From NCBI GenBank assembly GCA_951828385.1, contig OX639973.1, positions 3,463,200 through 3,527,199 on the forward strand: a stretch of DNA of 64,000 nucleotides, given 5' to 3'. The DNA comes from an uncultured Poribacteria bacterium. GTDB lineage: Bacteria; Poribacteria; WGA-4E; WGA-3G. Below are positions 34,701 to 42,586 of the stretch, piece by piece. How positions within the stretch are numbered: the stretch's first letter is position 1; each line of letters starts with the position of its first letter. The position numbers and the translations under genes are program-made. The notes beneath the pieces are model-generated. The model had not been told where the DNA came from and searched no databases. It was given only the letters and a program-made list of their open reading frames with translations.

Positions 34701-34913
34701 TTATGGAAGTTGGTGACTCTCTGGAGTCATAACATTATTTTTTAGATGTTTTTTTTTTCGCGGTGCCGGAGGTGGCTCCGTGAATGGTTCGCCTCGCGTC
34801 TCGGCTTGCTTTCTACACTGATCCCAATCTTCGATCTCTTTGTAGACCTCATTTTTCGCCTTAGCGATAAGTCGTTCTTCTTTCTTGAGGGTATCTCTGA
34901 TACGCTGAAACAT
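34701..34913 (-). CDS. Small charged hypothetical protein leading the restriction-modification operon
   Basis: About 70 residues from ATG 34913 (MFQRIRDTLKKEERL), with AAGGA nine bases upstream; an ATG at 34922 is equally possible. Highly charged, mostly helical, with EPPPAPRKKK near the end. It is not recognisably a helix-turn-helix controller protein, though its place in front of the methyltransferase gene and behind the promoter at 34971-34999 is where such regulators lie. Function unknown. Confidence 0.5.
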   Translation of the reverse strand: MFQRIRDTLKKEERLIAKAKNEVYKEIEDWDQCRKQAETRGEPFTEPPPAPRKKKHLKNNVMTPESHQLP

Positions 34914-34970
34914 GATGTCCATTCCTTTGAGCTCTTTTCTTCTCGGACCTTCTGGTAGCAGATATACAAA

Positions 34971-34999
34971 AGGATACCATATCCCACACAAAAATTCAA
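34971..34999 (-). promoter_or_regulatory. Promoter of the restriction-modification operon
   Basis: On the minus strand TTGAAT (34994-34999) and TATCCT (34971-34976) are 17 bases apart. The first gene begins about 50 bases downstream. Confidence 0.55.
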
Positions 35000-35041
35000 G
35001 GAAAATTACTCAATATAGACTAACAAGCGATTTAGAGAATA

Positions 35042-36949
35042 TCAATCCTGATCCGGCTGTTGATAATACTGCCCAAGCACTTCATTCGCAAGGCTTCTGC
35101 CATCCTCAATGACACGCGCGGCGAAATCGAGTGTAACCTGTTCGATGCTGTTTTCCTGTGCGCGTTGCTCGATTCGGGTTTGTGTGATGTTCCGCATAAA
35201 ACCAGCAGGCACCAAGTTCAAACGCTCAATCGCTTCCTCAGTCCACTCTACCGGACTTTCAAAACCTTGCACAATTTCAGTGTTCTGGGAGTCGGAAGTC
35301 TGTGCTTGCAAGGTTCTGAGTTCAGGTGCATCCTCACGAACCGCTGCCGCTTCCCCCATACTGTCGTTAATAATCTCTGTTGCGAAGGCATTCGTGATAG
35401 TGCCAATTTTTTGGGCGCGTGCGGATTTTTCGATCCGTGCTTTGACGTTTCGGCGCATATAGCCGCGCGGCACCCCGCGCAGTGCTTTTTTCGCCTGTTC
35501 TGACCATTGGAGTCGCACACCATCAAACGTCTCTTCCTCGGCAGCACCGCCTTCGTCTACGGCAACGTTCTCCAGAGAAGTTTTGTCCACCATCTGAAAA
35601 CGTTCCGGTGGTGAACTACAGACAGGACACTGGACGGGTTGCTGGTTGTGTGCGGCGTAGCCACACTCGCCACAGATATATGTCTGGACGGCATCTGACT
35701 CCAGCACCTTCTGTTCCGCGATCTCTTTTGCGACACGCGTCAGTTTTTCAGAGGCACGTTGTGGCATAATCGCTTCCATTGCCATATCAATAACGCTCTC
35801 GGTAATAACAGAATGACCGCGTTCTATGGCAAACCGATGTACGGCTGTCTTCGCGATGCCACGGACTAAGGGTGGGGCTTTCTCCATCCTATCTAACGCC
35901 TCCTGCGTCCAGACGAGGATCTCTTCCGCCTTCACATCTATTTGTGGGAAATACCGTTGACTGGATAAGAGCACATTGCAAGGGGCAAGACGTAACAGAT
36001 TTTCGGCAGTGCTTCCGATGTCCATATCTTGTTCACTGTGGACACCGATTCTACCTAAGACAAGGAGCCACGGGTTTGTTTTTCGGGCGTATTGTAGGAT
36101 TTTTTCGTAGGCTTTTCCATCAAGCAGGGTAATTTTTAGAGCGTAGTCGTGTTCATCTTTTGCAATGGCGCGTGCAACTTCCAAATGCGACTGATAAATT
36201 TTTGCCAATCCGGTATCAATCACCTCTTCGTGGAGTTGCTCTTGCTCTTTAAATCTGAAAGTTCTTGCGGCACGTTCCGTGAGCACATTCACAACGGAAT
36301 TGAAGACGATATAGTGTAGATAGGGATCGTAGACACCAACGGCTTCAACCTGTTTGTTGAACTTACGTCCGAGTTGTATTGCGGTTTTCAAACCTGAGAA
36401 AGATTCAGGGCTGCCATCAATGCCGACGAGGATATTTCCTTCATGCGCTTCAATGGGTTCAAGGTCCCGGACAACAAGCACATCGGTATTAATACGGCGG
36501 ACGACGCGTTCAGTGACACCGCCGATAAGGCTATCTTTGACTGCCCCCATGCCGAGTGCACCCATAATGACGAGATCGTAATCGCTTTCCTGAATGTCTT
36601 CAACGAGTTTTATAAAGTGTTTGCCTTCCGGCATTTTGGGTTCAAACGGGATGTCAAATTCGGTGCACTTCTGTTTCATCACCTCAAGATAGGAATCGGA
36701 GATCAGTTGCAGTCCCATTGTAATGAGGGTATCGTGGATGCGGCGTTGTTTTTCAAGCTCGACCTCGTCCTGATACTCTTCGGGAAGGGTGTATTCCATC
36801 TGCTTGAAGCGGACATCGTGCATCTTTGCGGCGTAAACGTGTGAACCGACGAGATGTGAGCCGAATCTCTTCGCGAATTCAACCGCCAAAGCGATACTCG
36901 CATCGGAGTAGTCCGAATTATCAACTGGCACGTAAATCTTTTTAATCAT
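35042..36949 (-). CDS. Two universal stress domains fused to PCP_red-rubredoxin-PCP_red-PCP_red
   Basis: 635 residues, cytoplasmic. Residues 1-150 and about 165-335 are UspA domains (IKKIYVPVDNSDYSDAS; GNILVGIDGSPESFSGLKTA), each with the ATP-binding type GxxGxG-S/T ending in part (MGALGMGAVKDSLIGG in the first). Then comes a PCP_red domain (VWTQEALDRMEKAPPLVRGIA), a rubredoxin-like metal site (YICGECGYAAHNQQ then CPVCSSP, two CxxC pairs) and two more PCP_red domains (LQWSEQAKKALRGVPRGYMRR; VEWTEEAIERLNLVPAGFMRN). I know of no standard description of this order. It ends the respiratory cluster, overlapping the gene before it by four bases. Possible role: redox or stress sensing tied to respiration; inference only. 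Confidence 0.85.
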   Translation of the reverse strand: MIKKIYVPVDNSDYSDASIALAVEFAKRFGSHLVGSHVYAAKMHDVRFKQMEYTLPEEYQDEVELEKQRRIHDTLITMGLQLISDSYLEVMKQKCTEFDIPFEPKMPEGKHFIKLVEDIQESDYDLVIMGALGMGAVKDSLIGGVTERVVRRINTDVLVVRDLEPIEAHEGNILVGIDGSPESFSGLKTAIQLGRKFNKQVEAVGVYDPYLHYIVFNSVVNVLTERAARTFRFKEQEQLHEEVIDTGLAKIYQSHLEVARAIAKDEHDYALKITLLDGKAYEKILQYARKTNPWLLVLGRIGVHSEQDMDIGSTAENLLRLAPCNVLLSSQRYFPQIDVKAEEILVWTQEALDRMEKAPPLVRGIAKTAVHRFAIERGHSVITESVIDMAMEAIMPQRASEKLTRVAKEIAEQKVLESDAVQTYICGECGYAAHNQQPVQCPVCSSPPERFQMVDKTSLENVAVDEGGAAEEETFDGVRLQWSEQAKKALRGVPRGYMRRNVKARIEKSARAQKIGTITNAFATEIINDSMGEAAAVREDAPELRTLQAQTSDSQNTEIVQGFESPVEWTEEAIERLNLVPAGFMRNITQTRIEQRAQENSIEQVTLDFAARVIEDGRSLANEVLGQYYQQPDQD

Positions 36950-37233
36950 TTTTTTAACTTTCCTTGCGGATTTTTAATTATACCTTTTCTGTAACGCGCC
37001 CCTAAAAAGCCGCCGAGTATATGGGCGATGAGTGTTGCTGGCCATAAGTAAACCATCGCAGTTTGCCATTCCCAGTGGAGGATAAAACGCCGAACAACGA
37101 TGTTCATCACAATCGGAATATAGAGACATCTGCCCCACGGACGACTGAATCGCTTAAACCGTGCCCGGAAAAATCCGAAGGCGAAGTGAACCACAAAAGC
37201 TGCGAGAGAGATTAGAAAATTCACATCTCTCAT
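36946..37233 (-). CDS. Small membrane protein of unknown function
   Basis: 95 residues with about two to three membrane segments (FLISLAAFVVHFAFGFF, TAMVYLWPATLIAHILGGFLG). It overlaps the SCO1 gene before it and the stress/rubredoxin gene after it by four bases each (ATGA), so the three are translated together. Not recognised; perhaps an accessory of oxidase assembly. Confidence 0.65.
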   Translation of the reverse strand: MRDVNFLISLAAFVVHFAFGFFRARFKRFSRPWGRCLYIPIVMNIVVRRFILHWEWQTAMVYLWPATLIAHILGGFLGARYRKGIIKNPQGKLKK

Positions 37234-37865
37234 TTTCTGAGAAGCACTTTGACATCCCGCCGTAAGCGCAGCATCGCGGATTTGCTTTGACTATTGTAGT
37301 AGTCATGGATGTTCCCATCTGGTTTGACGAGAACAAACCGTGGACTATGCAGTATTTCGCCGCCTTTGGGGCCCGCATCCAAAAAGAAGCCTTGCTCGGC
37401 TAACTGGTAGATATGTGCCTTGTCGCCAGTGAGAAAATGCCAACGCCTATCGTCTGCGCCATAAGCCTTTGCGTAGCGCGTGAGGACCTCTGTCGTATCC
37501 CGCTCTGGATCAACAGAGAACGAGACGAAATAGACAGGGTCTGCAACAAATTCGGATTGTAGGCGTGCCATCTCTTGTGTCATCGCTGGACAAATCGTTG
37601 GGCAATTGGTGAAGATGAAATCCGCGATCCAAACTTTGCCTGCCATATCGGACAACCCTAATGACTTCCCCTGCTGGTTCGTCAGGCTAAAGTCTGGCAC
37701 GCTGATAGAGACAGTCTCAGTGAGTACCTCTGGTTTGGTGTCAAATACCGACCATAAGTTGATAGCCGCGATAGCGATAATGATAACACCCAGCATTACC
37801 CAGATCAGGGTGCTTTTGTCAAGTTTTCGCCTCGTTTTAGCGGCATTATCGGCTTGTGCTTCCAT
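37230..37865 (-). CDS. SCO1/SenC/PrrC family copper chaperone
   Basis: 211 residues. One membrane anchor (STLIWVMLGVIIIAIAAINLW) and a thioredoxin fold with copper-binding C88 and C92 (FTNCPTICPAM) and H173 (EILHSPRF). SCO proteins put copper into the CuA site of cytochrome c oxidase subunit II and are placed here with the oxidase genes. The domain should face the periplasm. Confidence 0.92.
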   Translation of the reverse strand: MEAQADNAAKTRRKLDKSTLIWVMLGVIIIAIAAINLWSVFDTKPEVLTETVSISVPDFSLTNQQGKSLGLSDMAGKVWIADFIFTNCPTICPAMTQEMARLQSEFVADPVYFVSFSVDPERDTTEVLTRYAKAYGADDRRWHFLTGDKAHIYQLAEQGFFLDAGPKGGEILHSPRFVLVKPDGNIHDYYNSQSKSAMLRLRRDVKVLLRK

Positions 37866-37885
37866 ATTCCAAACCCAGTGGGTAG

Positions 37886-38224
37886 TTAGTGAGATAACGT
37901 ATCAACAACTTCTGCCGCCGGTTTCTCTATACCGTCAAGTCGTGTATCTAACGTGAGGTCGGGCATCAGCATGATGACAAGAAAAACGCAGATAATAAAA
38001 GGTGTTAGCACGATAGCTGCCAATGTCCTTCTTTCAAACTTCAGATGCATGAAATAGATAGCGACCAAAGCAGCTTTAGAACAAGCTAATCCGATGAGCA
38101 GTATAGCCTTTAGCACAACTGCGTATTCCGGTATCGCCACAGCAACCTCAATAATAGTTAGCGCAAGCAGCCACCAGAAAATCCTAAAGTATTTTGGATG
38201 CTCTTTGTGTCCGTTTTCTGCCAT
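37886..38224 (-). CDS. ctaF: Cytochrome c oxidase subunit IV family protein
   Basis: About 112 residues with three membrane segments (FRIFWWLLALTIIEVAVAI, VLKAILLIGLACSKAALVAIYFMHLKFE, LAAIVLTPFIICVFLVIML). KAALVAIYFMHLKFE is the hallmark of prokaryotic COX4. A small structural subunit of the oxidase. The ATG at 38224 has GGAGG eight bases upstream; the ATG at 38230 is only two bases from it. It follows subunit III closely. Confidence 0.85.
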   Translation of the reverse strand: MAENGHKEHPKYFRIFWWLLALTIIEVAVAIPEYAVVLKAILLIGLACSKAALVAIYFMHLKFERRTLAAIVLTPFIICVFLVIMLMPDLTLDTRLDGIEKPAAEVVDTLSH

Positions 38225-38236
38225 TTCCATATCCTC

Positions 38237-38887
38237 CTACAATAGATAGATGAAGGTGAAAACCATAATCCAGATAAGGTCAACGAAGTGCCAATAAAGT
38301 CCAACAATTTCCACTTCATGGTTAAACTCGGCGGTATACCTACCGGACCATCCATTTCTTAGTATAACAATGAGATAAATGACTCCACCGGTCACGTGCA
38401 TTCCGTGAAAACCTGTGATAGCATAGAAAGTCGGACCAAAAAGCGTTGATCCGCCAATCGCTGCACCTGATAATCCGTGCTCAGGAATACCGGTAAGTGT
38501 CAACCCATGGTGAATTAGATGATACCATTCATAAGCTTGCAGCCCGAGGAAGATGATACCGCCCAAAATCGTTAACCCCAGAAAGTCGCACATCCTCCCG
38601 ACATTACCGTCCTGAATGGATTCGAGGGCTTTCACCATAGTGACACTACTGCATATCAGGAGGAATGTCATGAACGCTGTTAGATTAATACCGAGAATTT
38701 CGCTCGGTGGGACCCAACCGACTATGCCTGCACCCGCTCGAAGAGCCGCATACGCTGCAAGCAACGCACCAAATGACATAGTATCCCCGACGAGGAAAAC
38801 CCACATGCCGAGCTTGCCGAGACTATCCGGCGTAAGCGAAGGCTCGTATACGTCTTCAGCGTGATCTAAAGTGGTAGCGTGTTCCAC
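38237..38887 (-). CDS. ctaE: Cytochrome c oxidase subunit III
   Basis: 216 residues, five or so membrane helices: LGMWVFLVGDTMSFGALLAAYAA, LTAFMTFLLICSSVTMVKAL, FYAITGFHGMHVTGGVIYLIVI and EIVGLYWHFVDLIWIMVFTFIYLL. YWHFVDLIWI is the usual C-terminal motif. GTG start with AAAGGAG upstream. It stabilises the catalytic core and is membrane-bound. Confidence 0.9.
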   Translation of the reverse strand: MEHATTLDHAEDVYEPSLTPDSLGKLGMWVFLVGDTMSFGALLAAYAALRAGAGIVGWVPPSEILGINLTAFMTFLLICSSVTMVKALESIQDGNVGRMCDFLGLTILGGIIFLGLQAYEWYHLIHHGLTLTGIPEHGLSGAAIGGSTLFGPTFYAITGFHGMHVTGGVIYLIVILRNGWSGRYTAEFNHEVEIVGLYWHFVDLIWIMVFTFIYLL

Positions 38888-38904
38888 TATATTTAAACTC
38901 CTTT

Positions 38905-39015
38905 ATTTATTATCAGTTGTCAGTTATCAGTTGTCAGTCGTCAGTTAAGAATTTCTGATGCGTAGCAGACGCTTCTTTAACCGACTACCGATAACTGATA
39001 ACCGATAACCGTTCC
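38905..39015. repeat. TCAGTTATCAG-type repeat split by, and entering, a gene end
   Basis: TATCAGTTGTCAGTTATCAGTTG at 38911-38943 and its inverted counterpart CGATAACTGATAACC near 38985-39013. The second arm is inside the frame of the small membrane protein ending at 38945 and codes its last residues. Confidence 0.6.
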
Positions 39016-39208
39016 AATGTAAGAAAATCGTGCCGCCGATGACCCCGAAAACCATAAATGGCATTGCCATCATAAAGAGGACACTAAAATTAAAACCTTT
39101 ACCGATAGGGTCATCAAGTGTTTTACATGCAGGACATGCCTCAAGATATGTCGGTACGATGAGCATGACGACCATCAAGAGAGAGACCCACAAAAAAAAT
39201 CTATACAT
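38945..39208 (-). CDS. Small membrane protein in the oxidase operon
   Basis: About 87 residues from ATG 39208, which has AAGGAG upstream (a frame opening at 39355 reads through subunit III DNA and is rejected). Two membrane helices surround YLEACPACKTLDDPIGKGFNFS, which has a CxxC in a loop. The last 20 or so residues (YRLSVIGSRLKKRLL) are coded by an intergenic-type repeat, so the original stop may have been lost by repeat insertion. Function unknown; the CPAC pair might help copper or heme handling. Confidence 0.6.
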   Translation of the reverse strand: MYRFFLWVSLLMVVMLIVPTYLEACPACKTLDDPIGKGFNFSVLFMMAMPFMVFGVIGGTIFLHWNGYRLSVIGSRLKKRLLRIRNS

Positions 39209-39230
39209 TCTGACGCTCCTTTCAGGATGC

Positions 39231-39824
39231 CTACGAGAGATATACCAAAACATAGAGAATTGGCCAGAGTGCGACAACAAAAATCCAGTAAATAGTACAA
39301 GTATCAACACCGGTATAACGGCTTGCCGAGAACCGTCCTGCCATTGCCATGCCAAAAACTATGAACACCCATATCACAGCACTCAGGACGTGAACAGCGT
39401 GGCATCCGATCAACACATAGAAGATACCGCCATACACACCCGACTGGAGTGTAAGCCCGTTGCGGATGAGTTGTACCCATTCGCTGCCTTGTACACCGAG
39501 AAAAAGTAGTCCAAGTACCCCGGTGATTAGTAGCCAATTACGGAGCTGCTTCACCCTGTCTTTTTGAATTGCACGCCACGCTTGAAACATTGTGTAACCA
39601 CTGAGCAGCAGCAGCGCGGTATTAATGCCGGTTACGACACGTGGCAGCTCAATCCCAATATGCGATGGCGGGGGCCATGTAACATTCCCGACCCGAAACA
39701 CGAGAAATGTCCCGATGAGTCCCGAAAATAACATCGTCTCTGCGCCGAGTAGGACCAATATGCCCAATCGTGCGTTACTTAAGGGTTGGCGATCGCGTAT
39801 TTCAACGTTATTCTGTGCCATCAT
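39231..39824 (-). CDS. Second cytochrome c oxidase subunit III-like protein
   Basis: About 197 residues from ATG 39824; a longer frame from 39905 overlaps the previous gene. Helices LGILVLLGAETMLFSGLIGTFLVF, GINTALLLLSGYTMFQAW, GIFYVLIGCHAVHVLSAVIWVF and IYWIFVVALWPILYVLVYL fit subunit III, with IGCHAVHV close to the GFHGMHV of the other copy. Two subunit III-like genes in one operon suggest either a split or paired subunit, as in some caa3/bo-type operons, or divergence to a new role. Confidence 0.8.
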   Translation of the reverse strand: MMAQNNVEIRDRQPLSNARLGILVLLGAETMLFSGLIGTFLVFRVGNVTWPPPSHIGIELPRVVTGINTALLLLSGYTMFQAWRAIQKDRVKQLRNWLLITGVLGLLFLGVQGSEWVQLIRNGLTLQSGVYGGIFYVLIGCHAVHVLSAVIWVFIVFGMAMAGRFSASRYTGVDTCTIYWIFVVALWPILYVLVYLS

Positions 39825-39858
39825 TATTCCAATCTCGTAATCAAGATGCTTTTCATTT

Positions 39859-40326
39859 TCAGTCTTTCGGCGGATCCGAATAACGATTTCCAACGATTGC
39901 TCCAATAATCAGTAGCAATCCTCCAATGATACCCCAAAAAATCGAGGCAACAAGATCGCTAACAGGACTTTCTCCTCTTTTCATAATCTGAAAAACAATC
40001 CCAACGACTATTCCGACAATCAGTAGCAATCCAATGGTCCCTAAAAGGGGGGCAACAAGATTGCTAACAAGGCTTTCTCCTTTTTTCATAATCTGAAAAA
40101 CAACCTCAACGACTGCCCCGATAATCAGCAGAAGCCCAATAACACCTAAAGTCGGAGAAATAATGCCGCTCATAATTTTTTCAATGAGCGGAGGTGTTTT
40201 GCTACCTGTAACAATCGTTGCTGTCACAACGACAAACAGACCTACAAACAGTAGACCCAAGATAAGTCCGAGGCGGCGATTTCGCTGACTATGCTCTGGT
40301 GCGTTCATGGTTTGTAGGCTCCTCAT
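39859..40326 (-). CDS. Membrane protein made of three 35-residue repeats
   Basis: 155 residues. A membrane helix near residues 20-40 is followed by three tandem units of about 35 residues: GVIGLLLIIGAVVEVVFQIMKKGES, GTIGLLLIVGIVVGIVFQIMKRGES and GIIGGLLLIIGAIVG. The unit is repeated in the DNA too, so it grew by duplication. The start overlaps the stop of the heme O synthase gene (TAATG); an ATG at 40308 with GAGGAG upstream is the alternative. Family not recognised; placed between heme O synthase and subunit III genes. Confidence 0.65.
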   Translation of the reverse strand: MRSLQTMNAPEHSQRNRRLGLILGLLFVGLFVVVTATIVTGSKTPPLIEKIMSGIISPTLGVIGLLLIIGAVVEVVFQIMKKGESLVSNLVAPLLGTIGLLLIVGIVVGIVFQIMKRGESPVSDLVASIFWGIIGGLLLIIGAIVGNRYSDPPKD

Positions 40327-41252
40327 TAGATTTTATCCAATGCCATTGTTATAAACACCACTGGCAAATAAAGCAATGATGCATATAAAAGGTAGCGTGC
40401 AGCTTTTATGGTGCGTGTCCGTTCTAAATAGATACCGAACGCCAAGAATGCCACACCGGATACGAATGCTGTAAAGAAATAGATACTACCGGCAACGTTG
40501 TACAACGCAGGTAATAAACCGATTCCAAGGAGTGCGACGCAATTAATCACAATTTGACGGCACGTGCTTGCGCCATCTGGATGAATAACTGGCAATAGGC
40601 GGAATCCAGCGTTAGCATAATCTTCGCGATAGATATAGGCGATTGCGAGAGAATGCGGCAGCTGCCACAAAAAGAGTATCGCAAATAGCACCCATGCCTC
40701 ACCTGTCAGCGCGCCTCGCGCTGCGACCCATCCGACGACAGGGGGGAGCGCGCCCGGCACTGCCCCGATAAGCGTACACAGCGAAGTCTTCCGCTTCAGC
40801 GGCGTATAGAGAAACAGGTAACTCACGACTATCAGCGAAATAACAAATCCGCTCAGTGGATTGACGATGAACGCCAAGTAAAGCATTCCGCTACCTGTGA
40901 GAACCACACCAACGATTAATGCCTCCAACGGGTTCATCCTACCACCGGGGAGCGGTCTTTCCTGCGTCCGTTTCATCTGTGCATCTACATCGCGCTCAAG
41001 GTATTGGTTAAGTCCTAACACACCCGCCGCTGTCAATCCTGCCCCGATAAGCGTATGCAAGCAGAGAAGCCAATCTACGGTCTGCTGTGCGCCGAGATAA
41101 AAACCGGCAGCGGTCGTAATGAGGATCATCACCACTAATCTCGGTTTGATGAACTCAACATAGTCAGCGGCGCGTCGCGCAAAAACCGTGTGCTTCGCCG
41201 GTGGATTTGCCGTTTCTGTGTTGTCTGGTAATGTTACTGTTGTTGAAGGCAT
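40326..41252 (-). CDS. ctaB: Protoheme IX farnesyltransferase (heme O synthase)
   Basis: 308 residues, UbiA superfamily with about nine membrane helices. The prenyl-pyrophosphate binding motif is NQYLERDVDAQMKRTQERPLP (Asn and Asp residues in place), with YTPLKRKTSLCTLIGAVPGALPP as the second conserved region. It adds a farnesyl group to heme B to make heme O, the precursor of heme A. It works with the heme A synthase gene just upstream. Confidence 0.95.
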   Translation of the reverse strand: MPSTTVTLPDNTETANPPAKHTVFARRAADYVEFIKPRLVVMILITTAAGFYLGAQQTVDWLLCLHTLIGAGLTAAGVLGLNQYLERDVDAQMKRTQERPLPGGRMNPLEALIVGVVLTGSGMLYLAFIVNPLSGFVISLIVVSYLFLYTPLKRKTSLCTLIGAVPGALPPVVGWVAARGALTGEAWVLFAILFLWQLPHSLAIAYIYREDYANAGFRLLPVIHPDGASTCRQIVINCVALLGIGLLPALYNVAGSIYFFTAFVSGVAFLAFGIYLERTRTIKAARYLLYASLLYLPVVFITMALDKI

Positions 41253-41315
41253 TTTTTTAAACCATTAAATCTGGTCACCGTTCCATTAGTTCGTAGTAGG
41301 GTAATTTATTGCCCG

Positions 41316-41517
41316 TTGTATGTACGTTCAGAACGTGCGATGAATCGCCCTACTACAAACGTACTCAGTATGTCTATCTCATTCTGTAGCCAATGCGCCA
41401 CTTGCAGGTGCATCAATTGTATGTACGTTCAGAACGTGCGATGAATCGCACTACTACAAACGTACTCAGTATGTCTATCTCATTCTGTGACCAGTGTGCC
41501 GCTTGCTGCTGTTTCAA
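41316..41517. repeat. Tandem duplication covering the 3' end of the heme A synthase gene (period 101)
   Basis: TGTACGTTCAGAACGTGCG occurs at 41321 and again at 41422, and the match continues through CTACTACAAACGTACTCAG and TATGTCTATCTCATTCTGT. The right copy includes the real stop codon (41480-41482) of the synthase; the left copy still codes a look-alike ending (APASGALATE, stop) on the minus strand. Confidence 0.8.
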
Positions 41518-42427
41518 TAGTTACCGAGGCATCAGTGAACCGGTAAATTTTCAAAGTAAGCACAAAACTGCTTACTAACATGAGTGCACCGACTGCGACA
41601 TGCGCGGTGGTAATTGTGACCGTGAGTGCTGCTGCGAATGTCTCGCCGAATGCAGTCAGTTTCGCAAAAAACGCCCCGGTGCCGAGCATCAACTGAACAA
41701 CAAGCAGCCCAAGTAATAACAGTGGCATTGATTGTCCAATTCCGTCTGATTCACTGTCCATTGCTAACATACGTCTTGCCAGCAAAAAGATATGTAGTGC
41801 CACCAAGAAAGCAAAGATCAGATGCGCATCAAGTCTGCTGCCGGTATGTCGCAAAATCGCCCCAAAGATGAGCTGCATGTAAATGAGGCATGTTGTAATC
41901 AGGCTTAACCGGCGTAGTACGGGCGAGGGGACCTCGCCCCTACGAATCGCGGTTTCAGTTTTATGTTGCCACCAGTCCTGCGAGGCGAACCAAGCGATGC
42001 CACAGAGCAGTGCGAAAAACGCTTGTGCGAGACAGGCATGTACTATTGCGAAATTACGATTAATCTGTGTGACTCGAAGTCCACCGAGTACACCCTGTAC
42101 AATAACAGCAATGAGTGCAGCGAGTCCAAGCCATTTCAGCCATTTTCGGGAATCCTTCGCTAATATCAAGACAAAGAGAGCGATTGTCAAGATTCCGACG
42201 AGAGACCCCATGAGTCGATGACTATGTTCATACAAGATGCCGCCTACCATCTCCGATAAGGGATAGAGGAACATATTGTATCCGAAGGTTGTTGGCCAAT
42301 CAGGGACAGCCAATCCAGAATCTGTGCTTGTGACAATCCCACCAATGACAATCAACAAGAATGTCGCGCCTGCGGTGAGGCGTGCGATTCTATGGAGCCA
42401 TGGGCTATAATTAGCGCGATTTTCCAT
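41480..42427 (-). CDS. ctaA: Heme A synthase (COX15/CtaA family) with a palindromic insert
   Basis: 315 residues, eight membrane helices, with conserved His residues (YEHSHRLMGSLVGI; FAIVHACLAQAFF; LRHTGSRLDAHLIFAFLVALHIFLL; TAHVAVGALMLVSS). It oxidises the C8 methyl of heme O to give heme A for the aa3 oxidase. In the cytoplasmic or periplasmic loop between helices 4 and 5, residues RRGEVPSPVLRR are coded by an intergenic-type palindrome (41917-41943). The last codons lie in a tandem duplication. Heme ligands are intact, so the enzyme is probably active. Confidence 0.92.
   Translation of the reverse strand: MENRANYSPWLHRIARLTAGATFLLIVIGGIVTSTDSGLAVPDWPTTFGYNMFLYPLSEMVGGILYEHSHRLMGSLVGILTIALFVLILAKDSRKWLKWLGLAALIAVIVQGVLGGLRVTQINRNFAIVHACLAQAFFALLCGIAWFASQDWWQHKTETAIRRGEVPSPVLRRLSLITTCLIYMQLIFGAILRHTGSRLDAHLIFAFLVALHIFLLARRMLAMDSESDGIGQSMPLLLLGLLVVQLMLGTGAFFAKLTAFGETFAAALTVTITTAHVAVGALMLVSSFVLTLKIYRFTDASVTIETAASGTLVTE
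41917..41943. repeat. Palindromic repeat inside the heme A synthase gene
   Basis: Arms GTACGGGCGAGG and CCTCGCCCCTAC pair with one mismatch. The same palindrome lies at 44433-44459 at the end of the subunit II gene, and relatives lie at 25553-25733. Confidence 0.75.
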
Positions 42428-42499
42428 GCTGCGTCTTCAGGATTTATGTAGGTACGGTTGAATGAAGCTGAAAAAATTAATTCGGCAATTTTTTGTGAA

Positions 42500-42534
42500 A
42501 GTCCGGTGCGGTTTGAAACCGCACCTACCGGACT
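42500..42534. other. Hairpin between oxidase subunit I and heme A synthase genes
   Basis: AGTCCGGTGCGGTTT and AAACCGCACC(T)ACCGGACT form a strong stem with a very short loop. On the minus strand it lies 50 bases past the stop of subunit I and 70 before the start of heme A synthase. It lacks a T run, so it may set mRNA stability or be a REP-like repeat; GGTGCGGTT words also occur at 315 and 355. Confidence 0.6.
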
Positions 42535-42586
42535 GGGGAATTACCCATTTAAATATTCAATCTTTATAAAACCATACCTCCATCAG

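Noticed and set aside
42500-42534. Terminator after oxidase subunit I
   Set aside because: The stem is strong but no T run follows on the minus strand, and the downstream heme synthesis genes should be co-expressed.
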